Origin: Mya arenaria
Lineage: Eukaryota; Mollusca; Bivalvia; Myida; Myidae
Assembly: GCF_026914265.1 (NCBI RefSeq)
Contig: NC_069135.1
Span: 39,465,446 to 39,529,445 of the forward strand
Direction: 5' to 3'
Length of the DNA: 64,000 bases
The stretch's first letter is position 1, and each line of letters begins with the position of its first letter. The notes under the pieces are model-generated. The model saw nothing but the letters and a program-made list of their open reading frames with translations. It made no database searches and was not told the origin of the DNA. Of the stretch, positions 24,090 to 34,437 are shown in pieces. The position numbers were made by a program, and so were the translations under genes.

Positions 24090-24178
24090 CGTGTGAATAT
24101 TTTGTATTCTATTCTAAAACCACACCTAATTTTAGCCTTTGTTTTGTAGAGACTCAATAACTTCCTGGTTCGAGATTC
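24090..24178 (-). promoter_or_regulatory. Conserved 5' block of HSPA12-like copy 1: candidate non-coding first exon
   Basis: A minus-strand donor CACG|GTAAGTAG ends at 24090, preceded by a block conserved with copy 3 (39345-39437), including AGCCTTTRTTTTG and AACTTCCTGGTTCGAG. It lies 0.5 kb upstream of the first coding block and lacks an ATG. Conservation between duplicates suggests a first exon and core promoter; CTTCCTGG contains an ETS-like GGAA core (inference). Confidence 0.5.
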
Positions 24179-24413
24179 GACGAAGTACGCGCATTTAAGT
24201 TGATCAATAACATGCATGACAACTAGCCTATATGCATACACCAACGAATCGTGACGTATAGTATTTAAGTATATCCGTCAAAATACATTTAATTCAATAT
24301 CAACCCTGACTGAAAGATTTTAGTACAAGGGGGTTGTGAAATTTCTTCTCCGATGGGATTATTTGCACATACAGTAAAAGTTTTAAACTTGAAGTAAAAT
24401 GTTTGCTAAATGG

Positions 24414-24551
24414 TGTTGTGTCCTCAGTAGCCACTCTATATGTATGTGCATGTAATATGATACCGGGACTTCCGGAAGATATAGAATCATGAAAAAAGCT
24501 AGTGAACGGTCATCTGTTGTTTCTAAGAATATCTAATCCCTGAACATATCA
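24414..24551 (+). repeat. 5' LTR
   Basis: 138 bp, TG...CA ends. Carries CTCTATATGTATG as a possible TATA-like region. The position equivalent to the AATAAA of the 3' LTR reads AAAAAA here. Confidence 0.93.
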
Positions 24552-24553
24552 TC

Positions 24554-24565
24554 TGGCGACGAGGA
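24554..24565 (+). other. Candidate primer-binding site
   Basis: TGGCGACGAGGA lies two bases after the 5' LTR. It begins TGG, as expected for complementarity to a tRNA 3' CCA end. The tRNA species was not identified. Confidence 0.65.
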
Positions 24566-24648
24566 TACTGTGAATTAATATTGTAATATTTGGATTAATG
24601 ATAATGTTGTTTAACTAATGGATTAAGACGTTAAACAGTGAACATAAA

Positions 24649-26049
24649 ATGAATAATCTTCCGAATTTTCCATCCTTTGATGTGGACACAGACAAATCAA
24701 ACGCTGGCACGCGTTGGGAGAAATGGCTAGGGCGGTTAGAAAATTTATTTGTAGGATTAAAAGTGACAGATGATGACCAAAAACGGGCGTTGTTGCTTCA
24801 TTACGCTGGTGAGAAAGTGTATGATACATACGATGTAGAAAAAAGGGACACGGATGCGTCCTTCGAGGCAACGAGGAAAGTGCTTAATGATTATTTCGCC
24901 CCTAAAAAGAATGTTCAAATGGAAATATACAATTTTCGCTCATGCAAGCAACATGACACGCAGTCATTAGATGAGTTCGTGACAGAACTCCGGACACTTG
25001 CAAAAAATTGTGAGTTCACAAACGTAGACAAGGAAATTCTACAACAAGTAATTCAGAACTGCAGATCGAACCAATTAAGACGTCGTGCCCTGCGAGAACC
25101 GGATAAGGCATTATGCGACATATTAACAATGGGTCGAATGCTGGAGCAATCCGACCGACAGGCTGCTGCTATGGAGAATTCGGACACTGTGCAAAGGGTT
25201 TCACAACGACCACGTGGCAGTGTGAACAGGCGTGGACATAAACGAGAGCGCGGTGGTCAGCATTATGCAAATTCCGGCATGCGGAGAGGCTTATCGGCGA
25301 AACCACGTGATCACCTTGGCTTATCGGCGAGACCACGTAATCGCGCTCCACTGAATGAAAATACCTGCCGAGCATGTGGTTATGAATACCCACACAAGCA
25401 GACCTGTCCAGCGAAGGGCAAAACTTGCAATCTTTGCAAAAAGCCTAATCACTTTAGTAGGTGCTGCCGACAGAGGGGTATTAAGGAAGTTAAGCTACAG
25501 TCCGATTCAGAAGATGAATACAACTACCAAGTCAGTGTTAAAAGTGTTAGCAAAAACAACAAGACTCCGAAAACACTTATCTCAATTAACAATATAGCAG
25601 TAAAAGTAACAATAGATACCGGTTCGAGTGTAAACATTATCGATGAAAACACATACGCATTCCACGGAAAACCAACACTTAAAACGAAACATTTACCTAA
25701 ATTATTACCATACGGAGGGGGTTCAAACTTGAAAAGGAAAGGTTGTTGTGAAATGACAGCTGAGAAAAATGACAAAATAGTTGTAGACAAATTTTACCTA
25801 GTCAAAGGTAATTACGGGACACTTTTAGGATTTCAAACGGCTTCAGACTTAGGTGTTGTTAAAATAATCCAAAATGTCAACATTTTACAGGAAACAATCA
25901 AAAGAAAATACCCAGGAATATATGAAGGTATTGGGAAATGGAAGCAACAAACCGTGAAACTTCACGTAAACAAGGACGTGCATCCAGTGGCACAAAAGGG
26001 CAGAAGAACTCCTTTTCGTTTGCGAAAAAAAGGTCGAAAAGGAAATTGA
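24649..26049 (+). CDS. gag: Gag-protease of the complete Ty3/gypsy element
   Basis: 466 residues from ATG 24649. Residues ~1-180 are a capsid-type gag domain (TRWEKWLGRLENLF ... LDEFVTELRTLAKNCEF). A basic linker with a repeated GLSAKPR/GLSARPR motif follows. Around residues 243-275 is a double Cys/His zinc region, CRACGYEYPHKQTC then CNLCKKPNHFSRCC. The aspartic protease core VTIDTGSSVNII lies at about residues 320-331. The frame ends after RLRKK with four extra residues and TGA, where the +1 frame carries on into RT. Gag forms particles and protease would cleave the polyprotein. Confidence 0.92.
   Translation: MNNLPNFPSFDVDTDKSNAGTRWEKWLGRLENLFVGLKVTDDDQKRALLLHYAGEKVYDTYDVEKRDTDASFEATRKVLNDYFAPKKNVQMEIYNFRSCKQHDTQSLDEFVTELRTLAKNCEFTNVDKEILQQVIQNCRSNQLRRRALREPDKALCDILTMGRMLEQSDRQAAAMENSDTVQRVSQRPRGSVNRRGHKRERGGQHYANSGMRRGLSAKPRDHLGLSARPRNRAPLNENTCRACGYEYPHKQTCPAKGKTCNLCKKPNHFSRCCRQRGIKEVKLQSDSEDEYNYQVSVKSVSKNNKTPKTLISINNIAVKVTIDTGSSVNIIDENTYAFHGKPTLKTKHLPKLLPYGGGSNLKRKGCCEMTAEKNDKIVVDKFYLVKGNYGTLLGFQTASDLGVVKIIQNVNILQETIKRKYPGIYEGIGKWKQQTVKLHVNKDVHPVAQKGRRTPFRLRKKGRKGN
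26025..26031 (+). other. A7 homopolymer at the gag-protease/pol frameshift
   Basis: The gag-protease frame reads RKKGRKGN-stop across this run; the next frame reads VEKEIE directly into RT. One extra A in the run would explain the break. Programmed +1 frameshifting or a sequencing error are alternatives. Confidence 0.75.
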
Positions 26050-28663
26050 AACAATGCCTAATAACGACATAATAGAGGAAATAAGGAATGAATCAACGCC
26101 ATGGGTGTCTCTAATCGTGACACCACCGAAGAAAAATGGTGACGTCAGAATTTGCGTTGATATGCGATTAGCAAACAAAGCGATTGAAAGGGAACGACAC
26201 CCAATGCCAACCATCGATGAGCTTATACATGATTTAAATGGATCAAAAGTGTTTAGTAAAATGGATTTGAAATCTGGATACAATCAACTAGTTCTCGAAG
26301 AAGAGTCACGCCCAATTACAACCTTTTCGACGCACATAGGTCTATTCAGATACAAACGATTGAACTTTGGGACAAACTCCGCAAGCGAAGTATTTCAAAA
26401 GACAATAAGTTCATTAATAGCAGGAATTCCAGGAGCAAAGAACATTTCAGACGACATAATTGTATATGGGAAAAACCAAACAGAGCATGACATTGCATTA
26501 GACAAAGTGTTCAATGCAATTCATCGCAACGGCTTGATACTTAATAAACAAAAATGCGAATTCAACAAGTCAGAGATTACGTTCTTTGGTGTTGTTTTCA
26601 ATGGGTCAGGGATCTCTGCAGATCCGTTAAAAGTGGAAGCTATCCGGAAAATGGAACAACCAACCAATGTGTCAGAAATAAGAAGTTTTCTTGGAATGAC
26701 AGCATATTGCTCCCGTTTTATAAAGGAATATGCGACAATAACAGAATCTCTCCGGAGACTGACAAGAAACGAAACACCATGGTCATGGGAATGTGAGCAA
26801 GAAAACGCGTTCGAGAAGCTCAAACAGGATCTCTCAAGTGACACAGTGATGGTGTATTTCGACCCAGGGAAGGAAATAGAAGTAGTGACAGACGCTTCAC
26901 CGGTGGGACTTTCAGCAATTATTACCCAACAGGGCAAAGTCGTGGCATATGCGAGTCGGGCATTGTCACCAACAGAGTCTAGGTACAGTCAGACGGAAAG
27001 AGAGGCGTTAGGTGTTGTATGGGCATGCGAACACTATAACATGTATCTTCGTGGTGCTCCATGCTTTACTGTCATAACGGACCATAAGCCGCTAGAATGC
27101 ATATGGAAGAAAAAACAACCGCCTCTAAGAATTGAACGGTGGGGTTTACGACTTCAGCCATACAAAATGAACATTGTCTATAAGCCTGGAAAACACAATC
27201 CATCTGACTACCTGTCAAGACATCCATTGAAAGATGTTGGTAACGATAGAAACCTGGCAGAAGAATATGTGCATTTTATCGCTGAAAGAGCTGTTCCAAA
27301 TGCTATGACATTAGATGAGGTTAAGTCAGCATCGATAAATGACAGTACAATAAGAAAGGCTATTGAGCTTACAGAAAATGGAAAATGGTACGAAATAAAG
27401 ACTTTAAATGATCTAGAAATAAACAAAGAAGAATTATCTGCACTTAGAAGTGTGAAGGATGAACTGAGTGTACACTGTGGAACTGTACTATTGAGAAATG
27501 ACAAGATCGTTATGCCTAAATCGTTAAGAGCGCAGGCCATCAAACTGGGCCACGAAGGGCATCAAGGGGTCGTGCGAACCAAGAGCTACATACGTTCAAA
27601 AGTCTGGTTTCCGAATTTGAACGCTGATATCGAAACAGCAATAAAAGGTTGTTTGGCTTGCCAAGCAAATACAAAGGAACCGAGACCAAGAGAACCACTG
27701 AGGATGTCGGAAATGCCATCAGGCCCATGGATGAATTTAAGCGCGGACTTTTGTGGACCGTTACAAAATGGGGACTATTTATTAGTTATCGTTGATGAAT
27801 ATTCACGTTATCCAATTGTGGAGATAGTCAAATCAGTATCGGCAAACACTGTCATACCAGTGCTGGACAAAATAATAACAATGTTCGGGGTACCAACAGT
27901 GATCAAAACGGATAATGGTAGTCCATTTAACAGTAATGCATTTTCAGATTATGCAAAATACTGTGGATTTATTCATCGAAAAATCACACCTAGGTGGCCG
28001 CGGGCAAATGCTCAAGCAGAGTCTTTTAATAAGCCCCTTATGAAATGCATCAAATCTTCACATGTAGAAGGAAAGAACTGGAAACAGGAATTATTCCGTT
28101 TCTTACGCCAATACAGAGTGACGCCACATACGTCAACTGGTTTTACGCCGTTCCGTTTATTGTTTCAGCGGGAACCATCGACGCGATTATCAGATATCGC
28201 AAAACCAGAACAAGATGTTAGATTAGACGAAATCGTAAGGCGTAATGACGAGAAATCGAAATCCCACTCGAAAGAGTATGAGGACAGAAGGATTAGGGCA
28301 AGGGAACGCCACATTAACATCGGTGACAAAGTGCTACTGCGAAATGAGACACCGTCTAAGTGCTCTACGCAGTTCAACCCAATGCCATATACGGTTACGG
28401 AAACAAAAGGACCTATGACCAGTGTAAAAAGTGATTCAGGACATCGAGTTACACGTAATTCGTCTTTTATGAAAAAGGTTGAACCATCATTGGACGCCTC
28501 CAACATGGATATGAATAACAATGACGATGATCTTGGGGATGATCTGATCGATAATGATGGTGGTCAAAATACGACGGAGGTTCACACCCGACCAACTAGG
28601 GAACGACGACTTCCGACTTATTTGAGCGACTATGTGCGGAGTGTTGATAATAAGGTTTCATAG
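26033..28663 (+). CDS. pol: Pol (RT, RNase H, integrase) of the complete Ty3/gypsy element
   Basis: Open from the frameshift to TAG at 28663, about 875 residues. RT blocks include KMDLKSGYNQL, the FRYKRLNFG region and the catalytic motif NISDDIIVYG, with Ser in place of the usual Tyr/Ala, as in K02A2.6-like elements. RNase H shows TDASPVGLSA, SQTEREALGVVW and TDHKPL. Integrase shows the HHCC zinc finger (HEGHQG ... CLACQ) and the D-D-E catalytic set in SADFCGPL, KTDNGSPF and NAQAESFNK. A short acidic C-terminal tail ends in RRLPTYLSDYV. There is no internal stop. It would copy and integrate the element; expression depends on crossing the frameshift upstream of 26033. Confidence 0.93.
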   Translation, partial: VEKEIETMPNNDIIEEIRNESTPWVSLIVTPPKKNGDVRICVDMRLANKAIERERHPMPTIDELIHDLNGSKVFSKMDLKSGYNQLVLEEESRPITTFSTHIGLFRYKRLNFGTNSASEVFQKTISSLIAGIPGAKNISDDIIVYGKNQTEHDIALDKVFNAIHRNGLILNKQKCEFNKSEITFFGVVFNGSGISADPLKVEAIRKMEQPTNVSEIRSFLGMTAYCSRFIKEYATITESLRRLTRNETPWSWECEQENAFEKLKQDLSSDTVMVYFDPGKEIEVVTDASPVGLSAIITQQGKVVAYASRALSPTESRYSQTEREALGVVWACEHYNMYLRGAPCFTVITDHKPLECIWKKKQPPLRIERWGLRLQPYKMNIVYKPGKHNPSDYLSRHPLKDVGNDRNLAEEYVHFIAERAVPNAMTLDEVKSASINDSTIRKAIELTENGKWYEIKTLNDLEINKEELSALRSVKDELSVHCGTVLLRNDKIVMPKSLRAQAIKLGHEGHQGVVRTKSYIRSKVWFPNLNADIETAIKGCLACQANTKEPRPREPLRMSEMPSGPWMNLSADFCGPLQNGDYLLVIVDEYSRYPIVEIVKSVSANTVIPVLDKIITMFGVPTVIKTDNGSPFNSNAFSDYAKYCGFIHRKITPRWPRANAQAESFNKPLMKCIKSSHVEGKNWKQELFRFLRQYRVTPHTSTGFTPFRLLFQREPSTRLSDIAKPEQDVRLDEIVRRNDEKSKSHSKEYEDRRIRARERHINIGDKVLLRNETPSKCSTQFNPMPYTVTETKGPMTSVKSDSGHRVTRNSSFMKKVEPSLDASNMDMNNNDDDLGDDLIDNDGGQNTTEVHTRPTRERRLPTYLSDYVRSVDNKVS

Positions 28664-29330
28664 TGATATGGGCATAATAAACCCAGTGAAACCTGAAGAT
28701 CGGTGATATTTGATCTTTTGTGTGAGTTGTAAACATAAATGAGTACAAAATTATCTTATATTGTTTTATTATAGTTAATATTGATAAGGCGTTTTAAATG
28801 AGTTTTGACATATGAACATTTGATAAATTCTAAAACATTCAGTATATTTAAATTTCTCACAGTGAATATCTGCCAAAGACATACTTTAAAGTAAAGAAAA
28901 GAATGTGGAAAAATTATGGACAATTTAGATGACAGACGATTTTCTTATATAACATTATTCTTTAAAAAAATATCAAAAGATTGTGTACGTATGTGTAAAT
29001 GTTTGGTATTGCTCATGTAGTAGAAACGTATTATCTAGTAGTAGTAAATATAACCTTCGAACTGACCTCACTGTAGCACCAGTATCAAGTTTCAATGAGT
29101 TACTGATTACCTTGGAATTTCTTAATCCTGTAAACACTATAGTTAAGTTCACAGAATCAATTCCACCAGAGTATGTTAATAATCTAATTATCAATTGCAA
29201 AGTTATCAATGTGGTTTGCAATATTAAGTTTTGATATATTCGTATTATAATTATAACATACATGTATTACTTTTAATTAATGATTGTTGTTTTTATATTA
29301 ATACTTTTTAAATAACATTGAATCTGAATT
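28664..29330 (+). other. 3' non-coding region of the LTR element
   Basis: AT-rich stretch between pol and the polypurine tract. A short open frame here (28983-29234) has no recognisable domain and is not called a gene. Confidence 0.5.
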
Positions 29331-29339
29331 GAGGAGGGA

Positions 29340-29476
29340 TGTTGTGTCCTCAGTAGCCACTCTATATGTATGTGCATGTAATATGATACCGGGACTTCCG
29401 GAAGATATAGGATCATGAATAAAGCTAGTGAACGGTCATCTGTTGTTTCTAAGAATATCTAAACCCGAACATATCA
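29340..29476 (+). repeat. 3' LTR
   Basis: 137 bp, nearly identical to the 5' LTR, preceded by GAGGAGGGA (29331-29339). It keeps AATAAA (29418-29423), a plausible polyadenylation signal. Confidence 0.93.
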
Positions 29477-29601
29477 AATGGCATATACAATACCTTTAAA
29501 AAATTGTTATTATGTGAATTTTATACTCGTTATAGTCTTTATAAACATCAAGAGTTGTATCTAAAATATGATAAGCTTATCTGTAGTTAAATAAACTACA
29601 A

Positions 29602-29748
29602 ACACATATGAAGTTACTGAATTCTGCAATAAATCGTTTATTGCTAAAGCACATATGAAGTTACTGAATTCTGCAATAAATCTTTTGTTGCTAAAGCACA
29701 TATGAAGTTACTGAATTCTGCCATAAATCCTTTATTGCTACAGCACTT
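29602..29748. repeat. 47-bp tandem repeat, three copies
   Basis: ACATATGAAGTTACTGAATT recurs at 29604, 29651 and 29698, each followed by CTGCAATAAATC or close variants. Confidence 0.93.
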
Positions 29749-31137
29749 AGTTTTATCTTAGACTGCAAATTGAAACAGATGTTGTGTTTAGTCGATATAA
29801 AACAAATATGAAATACCACCAGTTACAAGTAATACATGGTTTGGGTTAGTTTTGCATTCCTAGACACTAGATATTCTTGCACAGTCCTATGTTGCCAATG
29901 CAATTGTGTCACTAATTTTACTGTTACCTTCACTCTTTTGGTGAAATGCATTGGCACCGCAACCATGATTATTCGACGTTATTCACACACTCCAAGTGCT
30001 TTAGCGTCCACCAGTTTAGGGCGTTAAACTTCTTCTACATTTACTTATTTATCTTCCGCGAAGTTGTCCTTCATCATTTATTTTAATCACACACCATTTT
30101 GACCGTTCGCAAACTCCATAGAAGAAGAACCATGCTGTTTTTCCTACCTCAATTTGCAGTGAGGCTTTCTTCACTTCGAGAATAAATCAAGTTTGGACGG
30201 CTTAATTAACCCCTGCTACAAAAGTACAATGGCTCTGATGATGAACGCCTTTTTGCTTGCCTTCATAATGAAAGTGAAACCTACCAGGTTAGACGGTAAA
30301 ACGGTTGGGGTTTTGTTGGTGTGCATAGTTGTGCATTGCTATATTCCATCGCGATCTGCATGACAGTTAACAGAAAGGGCGACCTCACATGCCGATGGTT
30401 AAGGTTTAAATTGAGCTGTCGTGATGCTGTTTTTTTAACTTCTCATGTAATGTGTGAAGAACAGTCAAAATAACGTTCCGGTTTAACAGTTAACGTTTTG
30501 GATCTTCTGATCGTATTCTCATTTGCATGATTTCCAGTGCCTCTCGGTTTTTTTCATCACTTCGACCGTACCATTTATCGGTGTAGCACGGTCCATAGGC
30601 CCTCATTTAAGCAGTTCAACCATTTATGGTTCAGAAATGTACGCCTTATTTTACATCAAAAGTCGAAGAATATGAAATAATTATACTTGTGGCTTTAACT
30701 GAACTAGTCTATATGGCCATAACCTCGCACTTGTACCCACATTAATTACCAGTCTTTACAGTACGAGTGAACGGACACAAACACAGAACGGAAGATAACA
30801 GATAAAAAATAAATACAATACAAACAAACAGTCTTTTGATTAATATTTGGGTACCGCATTGGAACGATCAATGATAACGCTTATGAATTGACAGAGAGCC
30901 ACTTTTCAAATATTTACTGTTTAGCCAAATTGTAAAACTTTTATTGATCCAGCGTTTTTAATCTATTGTATGTGATGTTAGTTATACAAAATAAGCGTGT
31001 TGTCATTATTGACAACTCCAAAAAGAAAAAAAGGTAACCTAAGTGGCGCAAAAAATAACGGCTTATAAATGAAATATATATGACATTGTTTTTCACAGGT
31101 TCAAATATATATATTTTTCTGGTGCCAGTTGTAGCTT
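29749..31137. other. Intergenic sequence
   Basis: No supported gene. The last ~150 bases (AAGTGGCGCAAAAAATAACGG onward) are shared with the 3' flanks of copies 1 and 5. Confidence 0.45.
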
Positions 31138-31144
31138 ATTTTAG

Positions 31145-33118
31145 ATATTACAGTTTCAAAATCTCCTCTTTCCCCGTTCTCCTTACACGTTTTTTACAAC
31201 AAGCTCCGTTCCATCAAACATGAACGTAGTATCGTAACCAGGGAGGAATTTAATTGGGTAGATCTGGTATCAACTCACCGAGCAGTTCACAACCGAGGTC
31301 GGTTGAGTATATGGGGATCGCTGCAGTCGTTGAGTGTATGGGTGTTTTTGCTCGATATCCAGTACGAGAGTATCCCTTGGTTATTTTGTGGTCAACATAA
31401 ATCTCTTCTTTAACACCTACAAACAAATCAAAGCAGTCTTTGGCACACCATTTTCCGTCTTTGTTCAAATATGTCTTGCGTTCACTGTGAATTTTGTCAT
31501 CAAAAAAATTGTTCACACTCACTCCGAACGTGTATTTCATTACCTGAGATGATATAATGGACGAATCGTGGCCGTACTTGACGGCATCTTTCAGCACGGT
31601 GAGACCAGCTTCAGCAGGGACAATTGGACGCTTGTCTGAGCACGATGGTTGGTAGTGCCATTATATTTTGGTCTTTTAAAAGGTTATTCACGTGTTTAAC
31701 ATGATTGTTTAAAGGATCATCAAATGTCAGGTTTCACTCGCAACTTGTCTCCACTTTCTAGTATAACTGATTCCCTTTTCTAGAGATTACCTATATTCTG
31801 CTTTCTGGAAAGCTTCCTAATGCCATCAATTATCTTGAATGCATTTCTTTTTAATTTGCGCTGCAGCTACGCTTCTTTCTTTGAAACTCTTTTGTAACGT
31901 CAGAGAAGTCGGATATTTCCTTGGTCGTAAATGCAGTTATTGCTCTCTCCAAAAATGAGTTCCAGGATTTTGAGACAGTTGGAATTAACACATATGCAAC
32001 GCCATGATCAACCTCTTGCTGGGTTAGTTTTTTTTAAAGTAACATCGTGTTTCTTTTTTTTTTTTACAGAAATTTAAGCCGTTCCAGATGTTTTCAGCTA
32101 CCGATATTCGTTTGGTTTTCAAAGCATTTTGTTGCGGAAACGTTGTTTAGTTAAACGAAGCTCTTCAAATTCAACACATTTTTTTAATTATATAAATTGT
32201 GTATCTAAAAACCCATTTCATTATTCGTTGAGAATGCGCCAACACATCTTCAGTTTTAAAAGAGGCTAATGAGTTGGATATTCTCACTTCTCTCTGCTAG
32301 TTGTTATTAAATATTTATTCACAATTTAAGTCCGATCAAATCTCTAACGTTTGTTTAGGAAGTTAAGTGCGATAAAGTTACCCCTTCGGCAGCCGTTCTT
32401 ATAAACTCGTCTGCATTGTCATCCCAAATGTCGGACAAGATGACGTAAGAAATTTCCTTCTACAGGACTCCTATGACTTGGTAATAGTGGTTTTATACGG
32501 CTCCGATGAGATGTTTTTGTAGAAATTGAATCGCTATGGAGAATGTTGGTAGAGCGTGATGACAGTTGCCTTCTATGTTCTCCAAAGTTGTGGCTCTGGA
32601 AAGCTCCTCAAATGAAAATACGTGCTATCACGGCAGAAAACAAAACAAATACAAGTCATTTGACCAATGGGTCATTTAACGTTACGATATTTTTTCTTGC
32701 CAGCGATATTTTCGAATCTAAGAAAAGGACACGATTTTCCGTGGATCAGGTTTGTATAATCGAAAGATTTGCAAAATGTTCTATTCGCCTTCACGTTGCC
32801 ACAGTTGTCGACTATGTTGTTAAAAAAAACAACCTCAATGCTAAAACTCAATAACTGCATACCAAAATAGAAGCAGATTTTAGTTCTCAAAGTGAAGTGA
32901 CGAAATCAAGATTTTGAAACATATTTTGTTATATTTGTAGATTAAAATCGTTGCGTTTATTCCTATAATATATTATTAAAAGTTCCCCAGCCTCCTTAGA
33001 ATACCAGGTCTGAACTTTGAGAGGTTCATATCGAAAGGAAAAGCATATCCACTGAATATTGTCCCAAAGCCGAACGCCGCCACGAGGAGGGAAGAATTCC
33101 CAGTCGCCATGTTTCAGT
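31145..33118 (-). pseudogene. HSPA12-like pseudogene (copy 2)
   Basis: Minus-strand remnants in gene order. The first-exon relic (about 32985-33110) starts MATGNSSLLVAAF, with the phosphate loop degraded to GFGTIFSGYAF. The second-exon relic (32372-32602) keeps the pattern of VPAIWDDNAKEF with gaps. The exon corresponding to AGLDGTRVKLAL is not found between 32110 and 32370. The last-exon relic (31145-32020) has one open stretch, 31250-31597, reading LKDAVKYGHDSSIISSQVMK and close to copy 1, flanked by deletions and frameshifts. The C-terminal coding end is also shifted. It is clearly a dead copy, useful as an outgroup for dating the duplications. Confidence 0.88.
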
Positions 33119-33905
33119 TTTCTATGTTGAAGAGATGATATAACTATTTATTATACCTGACGTTACTTTGCCGTTATAAAATTACTTATAGTCATTATTA
33201 GTTATACCGTAATTTCTCATTTGATAGTATTAATAATACCCCCACGTGCTGTCTTAGGGAGATTACTTGTTTTTAAGCGCCTTGGCGCAATAGGCGCTAA
33301 AAAAGCTCCAAGGTGCTTATAGAATATAACCGAAACTCCATGTTAATAGACGCTAAGCGTTTCGCAGACGAAATCGATGAAAACAATGTTATTTGGTAGG
33401 GTGGTAGCATAATTGTTTTATAATGTTAATGTGTGTTTATAATGTTAACCTGAGAATGCTAATGTCAACTGAGGTGTCTATGTAATATTTGTAAAGCATT
33501 AAAAACAGATATGATGAGTTTATATTATTGACTGATATCAACTACAAATAAGAATGTGTGTTTTTTAATATATTTCTTTACCTTAATGATTTGCTTCTTG
33601 TGATTGACTGAAAAGAAATTGGACGGTATGGATTTTTCTAAAAACGAAAATAAAATATTGAAATTGTGCCAAGATTAAACAAACCAGTTCACGCCATGAA
33701 AAGTTCTAGCACAATATCTTACAAACTAGAAACATGATATAAGGCTTCAGAGCTTTTTTAAAATGCTTTCATGTGTGTAGAATATAAATAACGAAACTCT
33801 TCGTAATGCTAAAATGAAAACAGAAATTTATTTACGATAAAACATGCCTACTGCCATCTGGTCTCGACATATCTTAATTGAAAAGTATTTTATAATACTA
33901 ATTAA
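33119..33905. other. Intergenic AT-rich sequence
   Basis: Nothing recognised. Confidence 0.4.
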
Positions 33906-33912
33906 ATGTAGA

Positions 33913-34074
33913 ATGAACACTGTCTTGGTATTTTACTTTGTTATGGCATTGGTAACCTGTCAGTTTGTCCGCGCGCAATCCGTTAATAATAGTTTTGCCG
34001 ACATCCAATTCATTTATGGATACTCTTTCAACGCTGCTCATAGGAGTTCCGTTATGGCACTAAGGTCTGCATAA
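33913..34074 (+). CDS. Candidate short secreted peptide (54 residues) or signal-peptide exon
   Basis: The ATG at 33913 opens MNTVLVFYFVMALVTCQFVR, a typical signal peptide with likely cleavage after VRAQ. About 30 residues follow (SVNNSFADIQFIYGYSFNAA, then HRSSVMALRSA) to TAA. The mature part has no cysteine and matches no family I know. An in-frame upstream extension exists from 33844 but begins with unlike sequence. It could be a real micropeptide, a first exon, or chance. The homologous block near 62 kb does not obviously keep it. Confidence 0.3.
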   Translation: MNTVLVFYFVMALVTCQFVRAQSVNNSFADIQFIYGYSFNAAHRSSVMALRSA

Positions 34075-34249
34075 AGAACATGTGTGTGAACTCCTCTTGT
34101 TCGCTAACGATTATCAAGTAGTCAAATTGTATAGAAAAACAACAACAACAACTAAAAATCATAATCTCGTGTGAATGGCGTTCATGTCCAGTTTCTTAAA
34201 AATGTATAGTATTTCAAAATAAGTAAAGTAAGCATAAATACATTAATAT

Positions 34250-34387
34250 GTAGTATTTCTTTGCAAAATCAAATCATGAAAAGAAACAAAGCAGACTCTA
34301 TTTTTCTTTATAGAACCACTTTATTAAATATCGGTTCAGGGTATTTTCGTGGTCTCGGCATGTGTGTGTGTGTGTGTGTGTGTGTGC

Positions 34388-34437
<50 letters not shown>

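Larger units (their letters stand above)
24409..29481 (+). mobile_element. Complete Ty3/gypsy LTR retrotransposon with 5-bp target duplication
   Basis: The element occupies 24414-29476 (5063 bp) and is flanked by AATGG on both sides (24409-24413, 29477-29481). LTRs are 138 and 137 bp, start TGTTGTGTCC, end CATATCA, and differ at only about four positions. A primer-binding site (TGGCGACGAGGA) follows the 5' LTR and a polypurine tract (GAGGAGGGA) precedes the 3' LTR. Gag-protease and RT-RNase H-integrase frames fill the interior, separated by one frameshift. Size, short LTRs and gene order are like mag-clade elements, which include the Steamer-like elements of clams; the clade is inferred, not computed. 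It sits upstream of HSPA12-like copy 1. Confidence 0.95.

Noticed and set aside
28983..29234. Open frame between pol and the 3' LTR (possible extra envelope-like ORF)
   Set aside because: No signal peptide, transmembrane segment or domain; the opposite strand is open as well. Treated as 3' non-coding.
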